DNA from: Nesterenkonia pannonica | Lineage (GTDB): Bacteria > Actinomycetota > Actinomycetes > Actinomycetales > Micrococcaceae | NCBI RefSeq assembly: GCF_019575955.1 | Contig: NZ_CP080575.1 | Coordinates: 1,364,001-1,428,000, forward strand | Direction: 5' to 3' | Length of the DNA stretch: 64,000 nt | Part shown: positions 39,865 through 51,076 of the stretch, piece after piece | Position numbering within the stretch: the stretch's first letter is position 1 | How the letters are laid out: the number at the start of each line of letters is the position of its first letter | Program-made: the position numbers and the translations under genes | Notes under the pieces: model-generated | The model's database searches: none | Told to the model about the DNA's origin: nothing | What the model saw: only the letters and a program-made list of their open reading frames with translations

Positions 39865-41180
39865 GTGGCTGAGCCCATCACTATCGGACTGCTCGGAGTA
39901 AGCAGCGTCGGAGCGCAGGTGGCACGCACGCTGGTGGAGGAGAGGGAGCTCATCTCCGCCAGGGTCGGAACCCCGGTCCGACTGGCGGCTGTGGCCGTGC
40001 GCGACGTGGAGAATCCCCGCGACTGGCGCATTCCCGAGAGCTTCTGACCACTGACGCCGAGCGTCTGGTCGACGAGGTCGACTTGGTCATCGAGCTCATC
40101 GGCGGCTTCGATCCGGCCGCAGGACTCATCGAGCGGGCGCTGCGTCAGGGAACCGCTGTGGTGACTGGAAACAAGGCCCTCCTGGCGGACCGAGGCGCTC
40201 AGCTCCACGCGCTGGCCGACGAGGCGGGCGCGCTGCTTCGCTATGAAGCCTCCGTCGGCGGTGCCATCCCCATCCTTCGTCCTATCGAGGACTCGCTCGG
40301 GCGACCGCATCACCAAGGTGATGGGCATCGTCAACGGCACCACCAACTACGTGCTGGATCAGATGGACACCACCGGAGCTGCCTTCGGCGACGCCCTGGC
40401 CGAAGCGCAGAAGCTGGGCTACGCCGAGGCGGACCCCACCGCAGACGTAGAGGGTCACGATGCCGCTGCCAAGGCCGCGATCCTCGCCACTCTCGCCTTC
40501 CACGCCCCTTCACCATCGACGACGTCTACTGCCAGGGCATCAGCGATGTCACGCCCGATGACATCGAAGCGGCGGCGCTGTCCGGCTACGTGATCAAGCT
40601 CCTTGCGATTGTGGAGCGGCGAAGCTCTGGTGCAGTGCTCCGGGTGCACCCACGCTGCTGCCTCGCACCCACCCCTTGCGACTGTGCGCGGCGCCTTCAA
40701 CGCCGTATTCGTGGTGGCTGAGAACGCCGGAGAGCTGATGTTCTACGGCCAGGGGGCCGGTGGGGTTCCCACCTCGAGCGCCATCATGGGCGATGTCGTC
40801 GCGGTGGCCCGGCGCCTGCGCTCCGCAGTGCCGGAGACGCCGCTGCTCTCCGACGCCGAAGACCTGGAGCCGCTGAGCATCGAGGCCGCAGAGACTCAGT
40901 ACTACATCGATATGCAGGTGGCAGACCAGGAGGGTGTGATCGCAGAGATCGCCCGCGTCCTCGCCGACCACCGCGTCTCCATCGAATCGATGCGGCAGCC
41001 TGGCTCAGTCAGCCCCGAGGGGAGGTCGAGGACTCGGCTTAGCAGCGACGCAGGCGCGCAGGTCCAGATCGTCACGCACAAGGCCCAGGAGCGGCACCTC
41101 CGCGCGACCGTGGAGACGCTGGAGTCCTCGACGTGGTGCAGTCCATCAGCTCCGTGCTTCGGGTCGAAGTCGAGCAGTAG
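39865..41180 (+). CDS. hom: Homoserine dehydrogenase with ACT domain
   Basis: NAD-binding start ITIGLLGVSSVGAQVARTL (the family norm is LLGCGxVG; GTAAGC at 39898 may hide GCCAGC), VIELIGG, TGNKALLADRG, IVNGTTNYVLDQM, GYAEADPTADVEGHDAAAKAAILA with the substrate-binding acidic residues, and a C-terminal ACT domain (YYIDMQVADQEGVIAEIARVLADHRVSIESM) for threonine feedback. GTG at 39865 has AAGGGG 5 bases upstream; GTG at 39859 is possible. Breaks near 40048, 40300, 40505, 40625, 41020 and 41135. Corrected end is VLRVEVEQ at TAG 41178-41180. Confidence 0.88.
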
Positions 41181-41210
41181 TCCGCAGCGTCGGAGAATAA
41201 GGAGACCCCT

Positions 41211-42292
41211 ATGGCGCACTTGTGGCGCGGAGTCATCAACGAATACGCCGACCGGCTCCCGGTGACGGAGGACACCAGGGTCATCACCCTGGGCGAAGGC
41301 GGGACCCTGCTGGTCCGTGCGCCGCACCTGTCTGAACTGGTCCAGGGCGACGTCCGCCTCAAGGTCGAGGGCATGAACCCGACGGGCTCCTTCAAGGACC
41401 GCGGAATGACGATGGCCATCACCGCGGCGGTGGCCGACGGCGCGAAGGCGGTCGTCTGCGCATCGACGGGCAACACCTCCGCCTCGGCAGCCGCCTACGC
41501 CACCCAGGTTAGCCTCACCTGCGCCGTCCTTGTGCTTATGGGAAACATTGCGGTGGGCAAACTCTCCCAGGCTGTGGCCCACGGCGCGGAGATCATCCAG
41601 ATCGACGGCAACTTCGACGATGGTTTGGAGATCGCTCGCAAGCTCTCGGAGTCCTACCCCGTCTTCCTGGTCAACTCTGTGAATCCGAGCCGCATCGAGG
41701 GTCAGAAGACCGCAGCGTTCGAAGTGGTGGACGTCTTGGGCGATGCGCCCGACTTCCACCTCCTCCCCGTGGGCAACGCCAACAACATCACGGCGTACTG
41801 GAAGGGATACCGCGAGTACTGCGAAGACGGGCCCGCGACCCGTACGCCGATCATGTGGGGCTTCCAGGCGGTTAGCGCGGCCCCCATCGTCGCCGGGCAC
41901 CCCATCACGGAGCCGGATACGGTGGCGACCGCGATCCGCATCGGCAAGCCCGCCTCATGGGACGCCGCCGAGGCCGCACGCGATGAGTCAGCTTACTCAT
42001 CGAGGCTGTCACCGACGAGCAGATCCTCCATGCCCACCGGTGGCTCTCAGCCAAGGAGGGAGTATTCGTCGAACCTGCCTCCGCGTCCGGCGTGGCCGGG
42101 CTGCTGGCGAAGCACGAGGCCGGGCAGGTTCCCGCTGGCAAGACCTGGGTCATCACGGTGACGGGCCACGGGCTCAAGGACCCCGAGTGGGCAGTCAACA
42201 ACCCTGAGGTCGTGGGCGCGGACGGTGCGCGCGACTTCACGACGCAGGTGCTTACCGACGTCGAGACCATCGCCCGAACCTTGGGCCTCTGA
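41211..42292 (+). CDS. thrC: Threonine synthase
   Basis: PLP-dependent conversion of O-phosphohomoserine to threonine. [21 protein letters not shown] holds the PLP lysine; [15 protein letters not shown] and [19 protein letters not shown] bind phosphate and cofactor. ATG at 41211. At 41991 the expected DESAGLIEAV is recorded as GCTTACTC (one base short), shifting the frame; a further GCTTAC at 42246 gives VLTDV in place of a likely VLADV. Around 41530 one or two residues before [15 protein letters not shown] appear lost. Followed after 9 bases by thrB. Confidence 0.9.
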
Positions 42293-42301
42293 TCGTCAGT
42301 G

Positions 42302-43293
42302 ATGCCTGAGGAACTCCCGAACCGCTGATCGGAGCGCGCCGATTCACTCTGACGGTGCCTGCGACCAGCGCGAACCTAGGTCCCGGCTACGACAGCATGG
42401 GCATTGCTCTGGACCTTCGCGACACGGTCGAAGTGTTCGCCGAGCCGCGTCGGGTGCACGATGCCGCTCAGGTGCGCGTGACGGTCACCGGCGAGGGGGC
42501 CGCTGATCTCCCGCAGGACGGATCGCACCTGGTGGTCTCTGTGGCAGAGCGAATTCTGGCCGAGCGCGGCTACCGGCTGCCGGACCTTGTAGTCACCGCT
42601 CATAACGTCATCCCCATTCACGGGGTCTGGGCTCGTCCGCGGCGGCCATCGCGACGGCTGTCGAGCTTGCCTCCCAGCTCCTTGCAGAGACCGTGCGCGG
42701 CGAGCTCAGCGCCGACGAGCAGCTTCAGATCGGATCGCGCCTCGAGGGTCACCCTGACAACTACGTGCCGGCTGGCTTCGCGGCGGCGCGGCCGTATCCT
42801 GGGAACGTCAAGCGGACCCCAACGGCGCCCGGCTCTTCGCCACAGCTCGCCTTCCTCTGCACAGCTCACTCACGTGCGTGGCCGCTGTGCCCAACTCTGC
42901 CCAGTCGACCAAGGAAGCCAGGCAGCTTCTTCCCGAGCTTGTGCCGCATCGCCAGGCGGCCCGCAACTCGTCTCGATCTGCTCTTCTCGTCCACGCGCTC
43001 ACTGCAGATCCGACCCTGCTGCTCGAGGCCACAGAGGACTCCCTGCATCAGGAGTATCGCCGCTCGGCCTTCCCCACCTCTATGAGCCTGGTCGACGCTC
43101 TCCGAGGGGAGGGATGGGCTGCGGTCGTTTCCGGCGCTGGGCCGACGGTCCTGGTGATCACCACCGAGAGCGCCGCGCCCGACGCAGCGGCACGGATTCG
43201 AACGTGGACGAGTCGCAGGTTACGCCGTTCGCTTCACCCCAGATCCTGCCGATCACGGATGCAGGTGTTACAGTGGAGTCAACCCCGCAGTGA
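42302..43293 (+). CDS. thrB: Homoserine kinase
   Basis: GHMP kinase: [22 protein letters not shown] at the N-terminus, the ATP loop [19 protein letters not shown] (recorded frameshifted near 42628), [13 protein letters not shown], and the C-terminal [14 protein letters not shown] at 42302 reads [17 protein letters not shown] after restoring a C near 42325. Breaks near 42790 and 43195; corrected end [12 protein letters not shown]...STPQ at TGA 43291-43293. Last gene of the threonine run; rho follows after a 200-base leader. Confidence 0.86.
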
Positions 43294-43493
43294 TGTGACC
43301 GGACCATAGAATATGTGCTGGCAGCACTGCACCAGGGGATCATCGCGGCTCTCCCATGCAGCGTGCATCAATTTTTGGGAGAGCTGATCTTGCAATTCCT
43401 ACGGCGCCTTCTGACGCGCCGTTGATGAGACCGCAGGCCAATATATGCCACGACGCTCATTGAGCCTGCCCGACGAGGGAGAAGGAAACCTTC
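43294..43493 (+). promoter_or_regulatory. rho leader with GC hairpin
   Basis: Non-coding stretch before rho. CGGCGC (43402-43407) pairs with GCGCCG (43416-43421) around CTTCTGAC; CATGCAGCGTGCATC at ~43359 is a smaller dyad followed by AATTTTTGGG. Rho is commonly autoregulated through its leader, so this is a candidate attenuation region. GAAGGAAACC precedes the GTG. Confidence 0.4.
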
Positions 43494-45418
43494 GTGACAG
43501 AAACCACCACTGCGACCCCAGAGGTCGACAACGCTGAGCAGAACGACAGCAGCTCGGCAGCCGCATGGGGACTCGCCGGACTCAAGCTTCCTCAGCTGAA
43601 GACTCTGGCCTCCCAGCTCGGCATCCCCGGCGCTTCCAGAATGCGCAAGTCCGACCTGGTTCAGGCCATCTCCGCCCACCAGCGGGGCGGCAGCTTCGCT
43701 GAGAAGAAGACTGAGGGCGAGAAGCCCGCCGCAGAGCCGCAGGCGTCGGAGTCCGCACCGGCAGCCGATCACGGCGCCGCCGAGCAGAACGGCTCCGAGA
43801 AGAATGGCCGCAACGGTCACGCGCAGCAGGGCGACGAGTCCTCCTCGGAGAGCCAGTCCGGCGGCGAGAAGGAAGAGGGCGGCCGCAGTCGCAGCCGCAA
43901 TCGCCGCAACCGCGGACGCGGCGGCTCCGACGGGCAGAACGACTCCCAAGGCGGCAGCGACCAGTCTCCCAAGGGCGAGCAGGCGCCCAAGAGCGCCGAA
44001 GGTCGGGACGGCTCAGAGCGCGATGCATCCGGAGAGCAGGACGGCGACCAGTCGAACGGCCGCCCACAGGGTGACCGCCGCGGCGGGGACCAGGACGCGC
44101 GCGGCGACGGCGACAGCGACGGCGAGGGCGGCGGACGCAATCGAAACCGCCGCAACCGCAACCGCAAGGACCGCAACAAGCGTGGCCGCGGACCCGAGCA
44201 GGACGGCGAGGAGCAGGTCAGCGAAAACGACCAGCTGATCCCCATCGCCGGCATCATCGATGTCCTCGACAACTACGCATTCGTTCGACCTCGGGGTACC
44301 TGCCCGGGCAGAACGACGTGTACGTGTCCATGCAGCAGGTGAAGAAGAACGGCCTCCGCAAGGGCGACGTCGTCACCGGCTTCATCAAGGCACCAGGCGA
44401 AGGCGGCCTGACTGAACAGCCGCAGGGCGGCGGAGGCAGGAACCAGAAGGGCGGCAAGAACCGCGCGAAGTTCAATGCCCTCGTCAAGGTCGAAAAGGTC
44501 AACGGCCGTCCGGTCGAGTCCAACGACGACCGGGTCGACTTCAACAAGCTGACTCCGCTCTACCCGCAGGAGCGCCTGCGCTTGGAGTCCAACGACCCCA
44601 AGGCCGTCGGTCCACGAGTCATTGACCTGATCTCACCGATCGGCAAGGGCCAGCGCGGTCTCATCGTTTCGCCTCCCAAGGCCGGAAAGACGATGATCCT
44701 GCAGGCGGTGGCGAACGCGGTCAAGCAGAACAACCCCGAGGTCCACCTCATGATGGTGCTCGTGGATGAGCGACCGGAAGAGGTCACCGACATGCAGCGA
44801 ACCGTCGACGGTGAGGTCATTGCCTCCACCTTCGACCGTCCTGCCGATGACCACACCACGGTGGCCGAGCTCGCCATCGAGCGCGCCAAGCGTCTCGTAG
44901 AGCTCGGAAAGGACGTCGTCGTCCTTCTTGACTCCATGACTCGTCTGGGACGCGCCTACAACCAGGCCGCACCGGCTTCCGGCCGCATCCTCTCCGGCGG
45001 TGTGGACGCTTCGGCTCTGTACCCGCCCAAGCGCTTCTTCGGCGCCGCACGCAACATTGAGAACGGCGGATCGCTGACCATCCTGGCTACTGCCCTGGTG
45101 GAGACCGGCTCCAAGATGGACGAAGTCATCTTCGAGGAGTTCAAGGGCACCGGCAACATGGAGCTGCGGCTCTCGCGCCAGCTGGCTGACAAGCGCATCT
45201 TCCCCGCAGTGGATGTCACCGCATCCTCGACGCGGCGCGAGGAGGCCCTGCTCAGCCCTGATGAGGTCAAGATCATGTGGAAGCTCCGCAGGGTGCTCTC
45301 CGGCCTGGACCAGCAGCAGGGACTCGAGCTGCTGATGTCCAAGCTCAAGGAGACGCAGTCGAACGCAGAGTTCCTTATGCTGACCCAGAAGACCACACTG
45401 GGCGACAACGGCAAATAG
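43494..45418 (+). CDS. rho: Transcription termination factor Rho
   Basis: Hexameric RNA-dependent ATPase. N-terminal [33 protein letters not shown], then a ~170-residue insertion rich in Arg, Asp, Gly, Gln and Asn (residues ~70-240) typical of actinobacterial Rho, the cold-shock RNA-binding fold ([12 protein letters not shown]...GYLPG) and the ATPase core with P-loop [27 protein letters not shown] and GTGNMEL. GTG at 43494 is well placed after GAAGGAAACC. A single base is lost near 44293 (FVRTSGYLPG). About 641 aa. Confidence 0.93.
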
Positions 45419-45422
45419 CGTT

Positions 45423-45469
45423 CCGAAAGAGACCCCGTCGGCCTTCATGCGCCGCATGGGGTCTTTCGG
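45423..45469 (+). terminator. Intrinsic-type hairpin after rho, apparently damaged
   Basis: CCGAAAGAGACCCC (45423-45436) pairs with GGGGTCTTTCGG (45458-45469). The inner part reads CGTCGGCC...GCCGCATGGGG; substituting GCCGGCGGGG for GCCGCATGGGG (45451-45461) would extend the stem with CGTCGGC/GCCGGCG pairs. See the GCYGGC finding. Confidence 0.7.
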
Positions 45470-45507
45470 ATCTGCCCGCCTTCGCCGAACCAGCCAGAAA
45501 GTCACTG

Positions 45508-46614
45508 ATGAGCACAGAGAACAACCCGCGGATGTTCGACTCCGTCGAGGCGCTGCTTCAGGAGCACGCCGAGATCCAGGAGCAGATGGCCGACCCGGAG
45601 ACGCACAACGATCAGGCGCTTGCGCGTCGCCTGGGACGTCGATACGCCCAGCTGAACGGAGTGGTGGAGGCTCATAAGCGGTGGAAGAGGCTTCAGGGCG
45701 ACTTGGCCGCCGCATCGGAGATGGCGGAGGAGGACGCGGACTTTGCCGCGGAGGTGCCTGAGCTGCAGACCGCCATGGAGGAGGCCTCCGAACGCCTGCT
45801 TCGCATGCTCATCCCACGTGACGAGAACGACGCCCGCGATGCCATCGTCGAGATCAAAGGCGGAGCCGGAGGGGATGAGGCAGCAATCTTCGCTTACGAC
45901 CTGCTGCGCATGTATTCCCGCTACGCGGATGCCAAAGGCTGGAAGACGGAGCTTCTCGCGGCCACGCCGTCTGAGGCCGCATGGGTACAAGGACGTTCAG
46001 ATTGCGGTCAAGGGGCGCTCGAACGATCCGGCTGAGGGCGTCTATGCGCACCTGAAGTTCGAAGGCGGAGTGCACCGTGTCCAGCGGGTGCCCGAAACGG
46101 AGTCCCAGGGCCGCATTCACACCTCCGCTGCCGGAGTGCTCGTTATGCCCGAGGTCGAGGAGCCGGAGGAGGTGGAGATCAGCCAGAACGATCTGCGCAT
46201 CGATTATTTCCGATCCTCCGGACCAGGAGGACAGAGTGTCAACACGACTGACTCTGCAGTGCGCATCACCCATGAGCCGACAGGCATTGTCGTGTCCATG
46301 CAGAACGAGAAGTCGCAGCTGCAGAATCGTGAAGCTGCGATGCGCGTCCTGCGATCCCGGCTCCTGGCGCATCAGCAGGAGCAGATTGACGCGGAGAACG
46401 CCCAGGCCCGAAAGTCGCAGGTCCGCACCATGGACAGGTCCGAGCGCATTCGCACCTACAACTTTCCGGAGAACCGGATTGCTGACCACCGGACCGGTTA
46501 CAAGGCGTACAACCTCGACTCTGTCATCAACGGAGATCTCGAAGCCGTGGTTCAGTCCTGCATCCAGCTGGATGAGGCTGAGCGTTTGGCCTCCTGGCGC
46601 ACCATGAGGACTGA
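45508..46614 (+). CDS. prfA: Peptide chain release factor 1
   Basis: Recognises [73 protein letters not shown] (GGQ motif) and [14 protein letters not shown] are all present. At 45892 the invariant AGD of the family reads AYD (GCTTAC); at 45976 EAGGYKDVQ is recorded with GCCGCATG, causing a +1 shift. The recorded frame runs into prmC; restoring a C near 46593 gives an end ...SLAHHED at TGA 46612-46614, overlapping prmC. ATG at 45508. Confidence 0.92.
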
Positions 46615-47528
46615 GCTGGAGCAACGGCTCAAGAACGCTGCCGCCGAACTCGCCGAAGCGGGTGTGCCGACGCCCCGGGTGGACGCTGAGCTCCTGGCCT
46701 CGCACGTACTGAATCTCAGCAGGGAGAGGTGCAGGTCAAAGCGATGGTGGGCCTGGAGCTGGACCACGGCTCGGTTGGCGAATTTCAGCGTCTGATCGAA
46801 GAGCGAGCGCGACGAGTGCCGTTGCAGCACCTGACCGGATCGGCACCATTCCGCACACTCGAGCTCCGTGTCGGGCCGGGAGTGTTCGTGCCTCGCCCCG
46901 AGACAGAGGCTGTCGTGGACGTAGCGCTCGCGGAGATCGATCGGCTGCTCGGCCTGGGGGTCGCGGTGCCTCGCATCGTAGACCTGGGGACCGGAGCGGG
47001 CACCATCGCGGCATCCATCGCCGCGGAGCGGCCGCAGTGCGACGTGCATGCAATAGAGGTCTCGGAGGCGGCGGCAGCGTGGGCTGCGCTCAACTTCTCG
47101 CGGCTGCCCCAGCACGCTGCCCAAGTGCGACTCCACGTTCAGGACCTTCGTGATTTTGAGCAGGACGGCTTTGATGTGGTCGTTTCGAACCCGCCCTATA
47201 TTCCGCCGTCCATGGTGCCCACCGAACCCGAGGTGCACGAGCATGACCCCAGAACGGCCCTCTACGGCGGGGAGAGGACGGCCTCGAGATGCCCCGCGAG
47301 GTGATCGCCGCGGCCCAGCGAGTCCTGACGCGCGACGGCTGGTTCATCCTGGAGCATGCAGAAGTGCAGGCGGAGGCCCTTTTGGACATCTGCGCGGCTG
47401 AGCCTGATCTCGGTGACGTTCGTACGCACCATGACCTCACGGGCAGGCCGCGGGCCACGTCTGCGCGCCGCAGGTCGGAGCGTGCTCACAGCGGGAAGCC
47501 TGAAGGCGTGGAAGAATACCGCGCGTGA
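46604..47528 (+). CDS. prmC: Release factor glutamine methyltransferase
   Basis: Methylates the GGQ glutamine of RF1/RF2. The SAM motif [19 protein letters not shown] and catalytic VVSNPPYIP (NPPY) are clear; [13 protein letters not shown] and VFVPRPETE precede them. ATG at 46604 lies inside the prfA end. Breaks near 46722 ([11 protein letters not shown]) and 47272 (GGGEDGLEM). Ends EGVEEYRA with TGA 47526-47528. Its methylation target is encoded immediately upstream. Confidence 0.9.
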
Positions 47529-48191
47529 GTGAGACCTTCGACGCGTCCGACCCCAGGCCCGCACAGCGGGGATAGCTGCCGTCAAAGAGGCGGCTCAGCG
47601 CGGCCAAGCAGTCGTCGTGCCGACCGACACCGTCTACGGGATCGGTGTGGACGCCTTTCGCCGCAGGCTGTCGCAGTCCTCCTCGCCGCCAAAGGGCGGG
47701 GCTGCTCCATGCCGCCGCCGGTGCTCGTCGCCAGGCCCGAAGTGATGGAGGCCTTAGCCGCTGAGATTCCCGACGCGGCGCGCAGTCTCACCGAGGCGTT
47801 CTGGCCCGGTGGGCTGACAGTCATCCTGCAGGCTCAAGGATCGCTCGCATGGGACCTCGGGGACACACGCGGCACCGTTGCGCTCCGGATGCCCGCCGAC
47901 GAGCTTGCCCTTGAGGTGCTGGGAGCCGTAGGGCCCATGGCCGTCTCCTCCGCCAACCGAACGGGCATGCCGGCGGCGACCACGGCAGCGGCTGCTGAGT
48001 CCATGCTCGCCGAATCGGTCGCCGTCTACCTCGACGACGGAGAGCGAGTCAGCATCCCGCCGTCGACCATTGTGGACTGTACGGGCGAACACCCTCAGGT
48101 GGTCCGAGACGGGACCATCTCCTTGGCGGAGCTCAGGGCCGTCGTCCCCGAGGTGCGCGAGCTGGACGAGGGGCCTGCTTCGGCTTCATGA
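47525..48191 (+). CDS. tsaC: L-threonylcarbamoyladenylate synthase (Sua5/YrdC/YciO)
   Basis: Supplies threonylcarbamoyl-AMP for tRNA t6A. VVPTDTVYGIGVDAFSPQAV, LLAAKGRGRSMPPPVLVA (KxR-type loop), WPGGLTVILQA and AVSSANRTGMPAA match the YrdC fold. GTG at 47525 overlaps the prmC stop. Losses near 47555 and 47665. The C-terminus (STIVDCTG, VVRDGTISLAEL) is normal. Short YrdC form without the Sua5 extension. Stop overlaps the next ATG. Confidence 0.9.
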
Positions 48192-49294
48192 TCTACTTCC
48201 TCATCGTCCTGGCGATCTCGGCAGTCGTCACCTTCGTCCTGACGCCGCCGGTGCGCTTACCGGTATGCACCTGGGAATCTACACCTCCATCCGCGCCCGG
48301 GACATCCACACCCAGGTGAAGCCTCGATGGGGCGGGCTCGCCATGTACGGCGGAATGGTGGTGGCCCTCGGGGCCGCCTCGCTGATCCCCTACCTCTCCG
48401 GCCTCTTCGAGGAACCCGCTCGCATAGCGGGGATCGTCGGCGCCATGACGCTGATCCTGCTGACGGGATTGGCCGATGATGCGTGGGACATTCACTGGGT
48501 CACAAAGCTCGCCGCTCAGGTCGGTGCGGCCATCATTCTCGTCCTGTCTGAACTCGGCTCGAAGTGGCCCCAATGGGCCGCTTCGAACTGGACGACGGGC
48601 TGCTGCAGGCTGTCCTGACGGTATTCGTCGTCGTTGCAACCATCAACGCGTTCAACTTCATCGACGGTCTGGACGGCCTGGCCGCGGGGTGGCCGCCATT
48701 GGCGGGGCAGCGTTCTTTCTCTACAGCTACATGCTGACCCTGCAGCTCCACGAGTTCACCGTCTCCAACCTGACCACGCTGCTGATGGCGGTGCTGGTAG
48801 GCGCCTGCCTCGGGTTCCTGCCGCACAACTTCCATCCGTCGTCGGTGATCATGGGAGATACGGGGGCGATGCTGCTGGGCACGGTCATGGCAGCCGGAGC
48901 CTTGGTGGTGACGTCCTCTCTCGAGCTCTATGAGGAGAGCTTCCGCTTTATGAACGTGCTTACCTATATGCCCGTGCTGCTGCCGCTGGCCGTCATGGTC
49001 CTTCCGATGCTTGACCTCGTCATGGCCGTAGCCCGCCGAACCGCCCGGGGCATCGCCCTTCTCCCCAGATCGGGGCCACCTCCATCACAAGCTTCTGGAC
49101 GCTGGGTACTCGCATCCCCAAGCAGTGCTGCTCCTGTATATGTGGGCGGCGATCGTGGCCTTCGGGGAGTCTCCTTCAACTTCATTCCCTGGCAGTGGGT
49201 CGTCCTCAGCGCCGGAGGCGGCCTCACCGCAGCTGCGGTGCTCACATTCACCCCGCGATTCCGCCGTCTCATTCGACGAAAAGGTGCCCCGTGA
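48188..49294 (+). CDS. wecA: Undecaprenyl-phosphate GlcNAc-1-phosphate transferase (WecA/MraY superfamily)
   Basis: Multi-pass polyprenyl-phosphate sugar-phosphotransferase starting cell-wall linkage or glycan synthesis. Motifs: KPRWGGLAMYGG, LTGLADDAWDIHWVTKLAAQV (DD), NAFNFIDGLDGLAAGVA, PSSVIMGDTGAMLLG and LPMLDLVMAVARR, followed by GHLHHKLLDAG (HxHH). About 11 helices. Some sequence after TPPVR (48250) appears lost; further breaks near 48575, 48690 (G run), 49070 and 49170. ATG overlaps tsaC. Placement upstream of the atp operon is typical for Micrococcales. Confidence 0.87.
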
Positions 49295-49680
49295 GGAACA
49301 GCTGGACAAGCATTGTGATCAGGACGACGGGCTCCGCCGCGCTGGCCTTGGGGCTCATGGTCGCACTCGCCGCCCTTCTCGGAGGAGGCGCCGGAGCGGC
49401 CTCATCAGCGATGGTGGGCAGTGCAGTGGTGCTGATGTTCCTGATGTCTCTCGTGCTCTTCGCCCTGGCTCAGCACTACCGGCCGGAGTGGGGTCCGATG
49501 GTCCTGCTCGCCGCATTTATTGCGAAGGTGGCGCTGATCGGCGGCACGCTGCTCCTCGCGCCTATACCTCACTGGCTCGACACCGTATGGACGGCCGTCA
49601 CAGTGGTTGTGCTCCTCTTCGTATGGCAGGCCATGCTGGTGCTGGGCGTGTGGAAGATGCGCGCCACCGTGGAGCAGTGA
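49291..49680 (+). CDS. AtpI-like small membrane protein upstream of ATP synthase
   Basis: A ~129-aa protein with four hydrophobic segments (ALALGLMVALAALLGGGAGA, AVVLMFLMSLVLFALA, MVLLAAFIAKVALIGGTLLLA, VTVVVLLFVWQAMLVLGVW). Position directly before atpB and this topology fit the AtpI/UncI-type proteins that aid c-ring assembly or Mg2+ uptake, though sequence similarity is weak by eye. GTG at 49291 overlaps the wecA stop. No frameshift seen. Confidence 0.6.
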   Translation: MRNSWTSIVIRTTGSAALALGLMVALAALLGGGAGAASSAMVGSAVVLMFLMSLVLFALAQHYRPEWGPMVLLAAFIAKVALIGGTLLLAPIPHWLDTVWTAVTVVVLLFVWQAMLVLGVWKMRATVEQ

Positions 49681-49881
49681 CGGGCCCTGCCGAGCCGCGG
49701 TGCCGTTTTTCTACATCCTGTAGTAGTGTTTGTGGGAGCGCCTGGGCGTGCTCTGGACCACTAAGTCTTTGATAGGCTCAGCGGTAGTCCGGGAAGTGCT
49801 TATGGCCTCGACTTTCCTCGCATCATTCAAATGGGTCTGAATCTGCTCAGGCTCATCGACGACCACCGAGAGGACCAGCGT

Positions 49882-50684
49882 TTGTCATCGCTAGCCCTGA
49901 GAGCCGCCGATGAGGGTGGGTTCCAGCCGCCTACGATCAACGACACTCACCTGCCGGATATCATTCCGTGGGGAGCCGAATGGGAACCTTCTTCGGGAAG
50001 GCGATGCTCGTCCTCATCCTTTCGGTCATCTTCATCGTGTGGTTCTTCAACACGGCCATCCGCAGGAAGTCGCTCGTTCCTACGCGAACTCAGTTCATTG
50101 CGGAGTCGATCTACGGATTCGTCCGTCACACGATCAGTCGCGACGTGCTGGGCGAAAAGCACTTCAAGCCGTGGATTCCGTTCCTATTCGCGGTCTTCGT
50201 CTTCGTGCTGGTGAACAACCTGACCGGCGCTATTCCGCTGATCCAGATGCCCACCTTCTCGCACGCCGGAGTGGCGTATGCCATGGCGGCGATCATGTAC
50301 GTGACCTGGATCGGCGTGGGACTGCAGAAGCACGGCCCGAAGTTCTTCTGGCTGTCAGTGGCCCCATCGGGCGTGCCTAAGCCGATTCTTCTGCTTCTGG
50401 TCCCGCTGGAGATCATCTCCAACTACATCGTGCGGCCCCTCACACACTCGCTTCGTATCATGGCGGTCATGCTCGCCTACCACATGATCATGCTGGTTGC
50501 CGCTGTAGGAGCGGAGTACATGATCAGTCAGGGTGGCTTGCTGACCATCGGCGGCGTCGCCGCGATCGTCGGCGCGATTCCCATGTACTTCATCGAAATC
50601 CTTCTGATGGTCATCCAGGCGCTGGTCTTCACGCTGCTCACTGCGGTGTACATCCAGCAGGCCATCGAAGTCGACGCTCACTGA
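49882..50684 (+). CDS. atpB: ATP synthase Fo subunit a
   Basis: Stator/proton-channel subunit. Includes FVLVNNLTGAIPLIQMPTFSHAG, PSGVPKPILLLLVPLEIISNYIVRPLTHSLRIMAVML with the essential Arg, and a final helix ALVFTLLTAVYIQQAIE. The invariant MLAGH appears as MLAYH (GCCTAC at 50475-50480), a GCCGGC-type change. One frame break near 49978. I choose TTG 49882, with GAGAGGA upstream, giving LSSLALRAADEGGFQPP; ATG 49831 would add an unusual leader. The 200 bases before it (49681-49881) hold the atp operon leader and probable promoter. Confidence 0.87.
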
Positions 50685-50778
50685 CGCGTTCGCACCACAT
50701 CCAAACTTCTAACTGAATAGCAAGCAGTACAAGTGTCCCCGCCATGGAAAAGTCGGCTATCTCACAGAAAGAGAGAAC

Positions 50779-50982
50779 ATGGAAGGCTCACTCAACCTGA
50801 TCGGGTACGGCATCGCGGCCCTTGGCTCCGGCGTCGGCGTGGCTCTGATCTTCTTCGCTTACTTCCAGGCAGTCGCTCGTCAGCCCGAGGTGTCGCGCAT
50901 CCTGCAGCCCCTGCTCTTCGTGGGCTTCGCTGCCGTCGAGGCGCTGGCCATTCTCGGATTCGTTCTGGTTCTGGTCGTCTAG
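50779..50982 (+). CDS. atpE: ATP synthase Fo subunit c
   Basis: Forms the proton-driven c-ring. 67 aa, two helices joined by the polar loop ARQPE; the proton-binding Glu is in GFAAVEALAILGF. No Na+-type Ser follows the Glu, so proton coupling is expected. ATG at 50779 after AAAGAGAG. TTCGCTTACTTCC at 50856 contains GCTTAC encoding Tyr, but Tyr is plausible here in related c subunits, so I do not count it as an error. Confidence 0.93.
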   Translation: MEGSLNLIGYGIAALGSGVGVALIFFAYFQAVARQPEVSRILQPLLFVGFAAVEALAILGFVLVLVV

Positions 50983-51076
50983 CAGTTCGTCCGGCTCGCT
51001 TTGAGGTGCTCGGCTCGCTGGAGCCCCGCACCGCAATCAGTCCCAGACGAAACCCTTGAGAGAAACAGGTGTAGAC

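Noticed and set aside
43555-43575. GCCGCATGGGG in the rho N-terminus as a corrupted GCCGGC
   Set aside because: The downstream frame is correct without changing it ([11 protein letters not shown]), so there is no evidence of an indel.
50856-50862. GCTTAC in atpE as another corrupted glycine site
   Set aside because: A Tyr is plausible at this position of related c subunits and no frame break occurs, so the native sequence may be GCTTAC.
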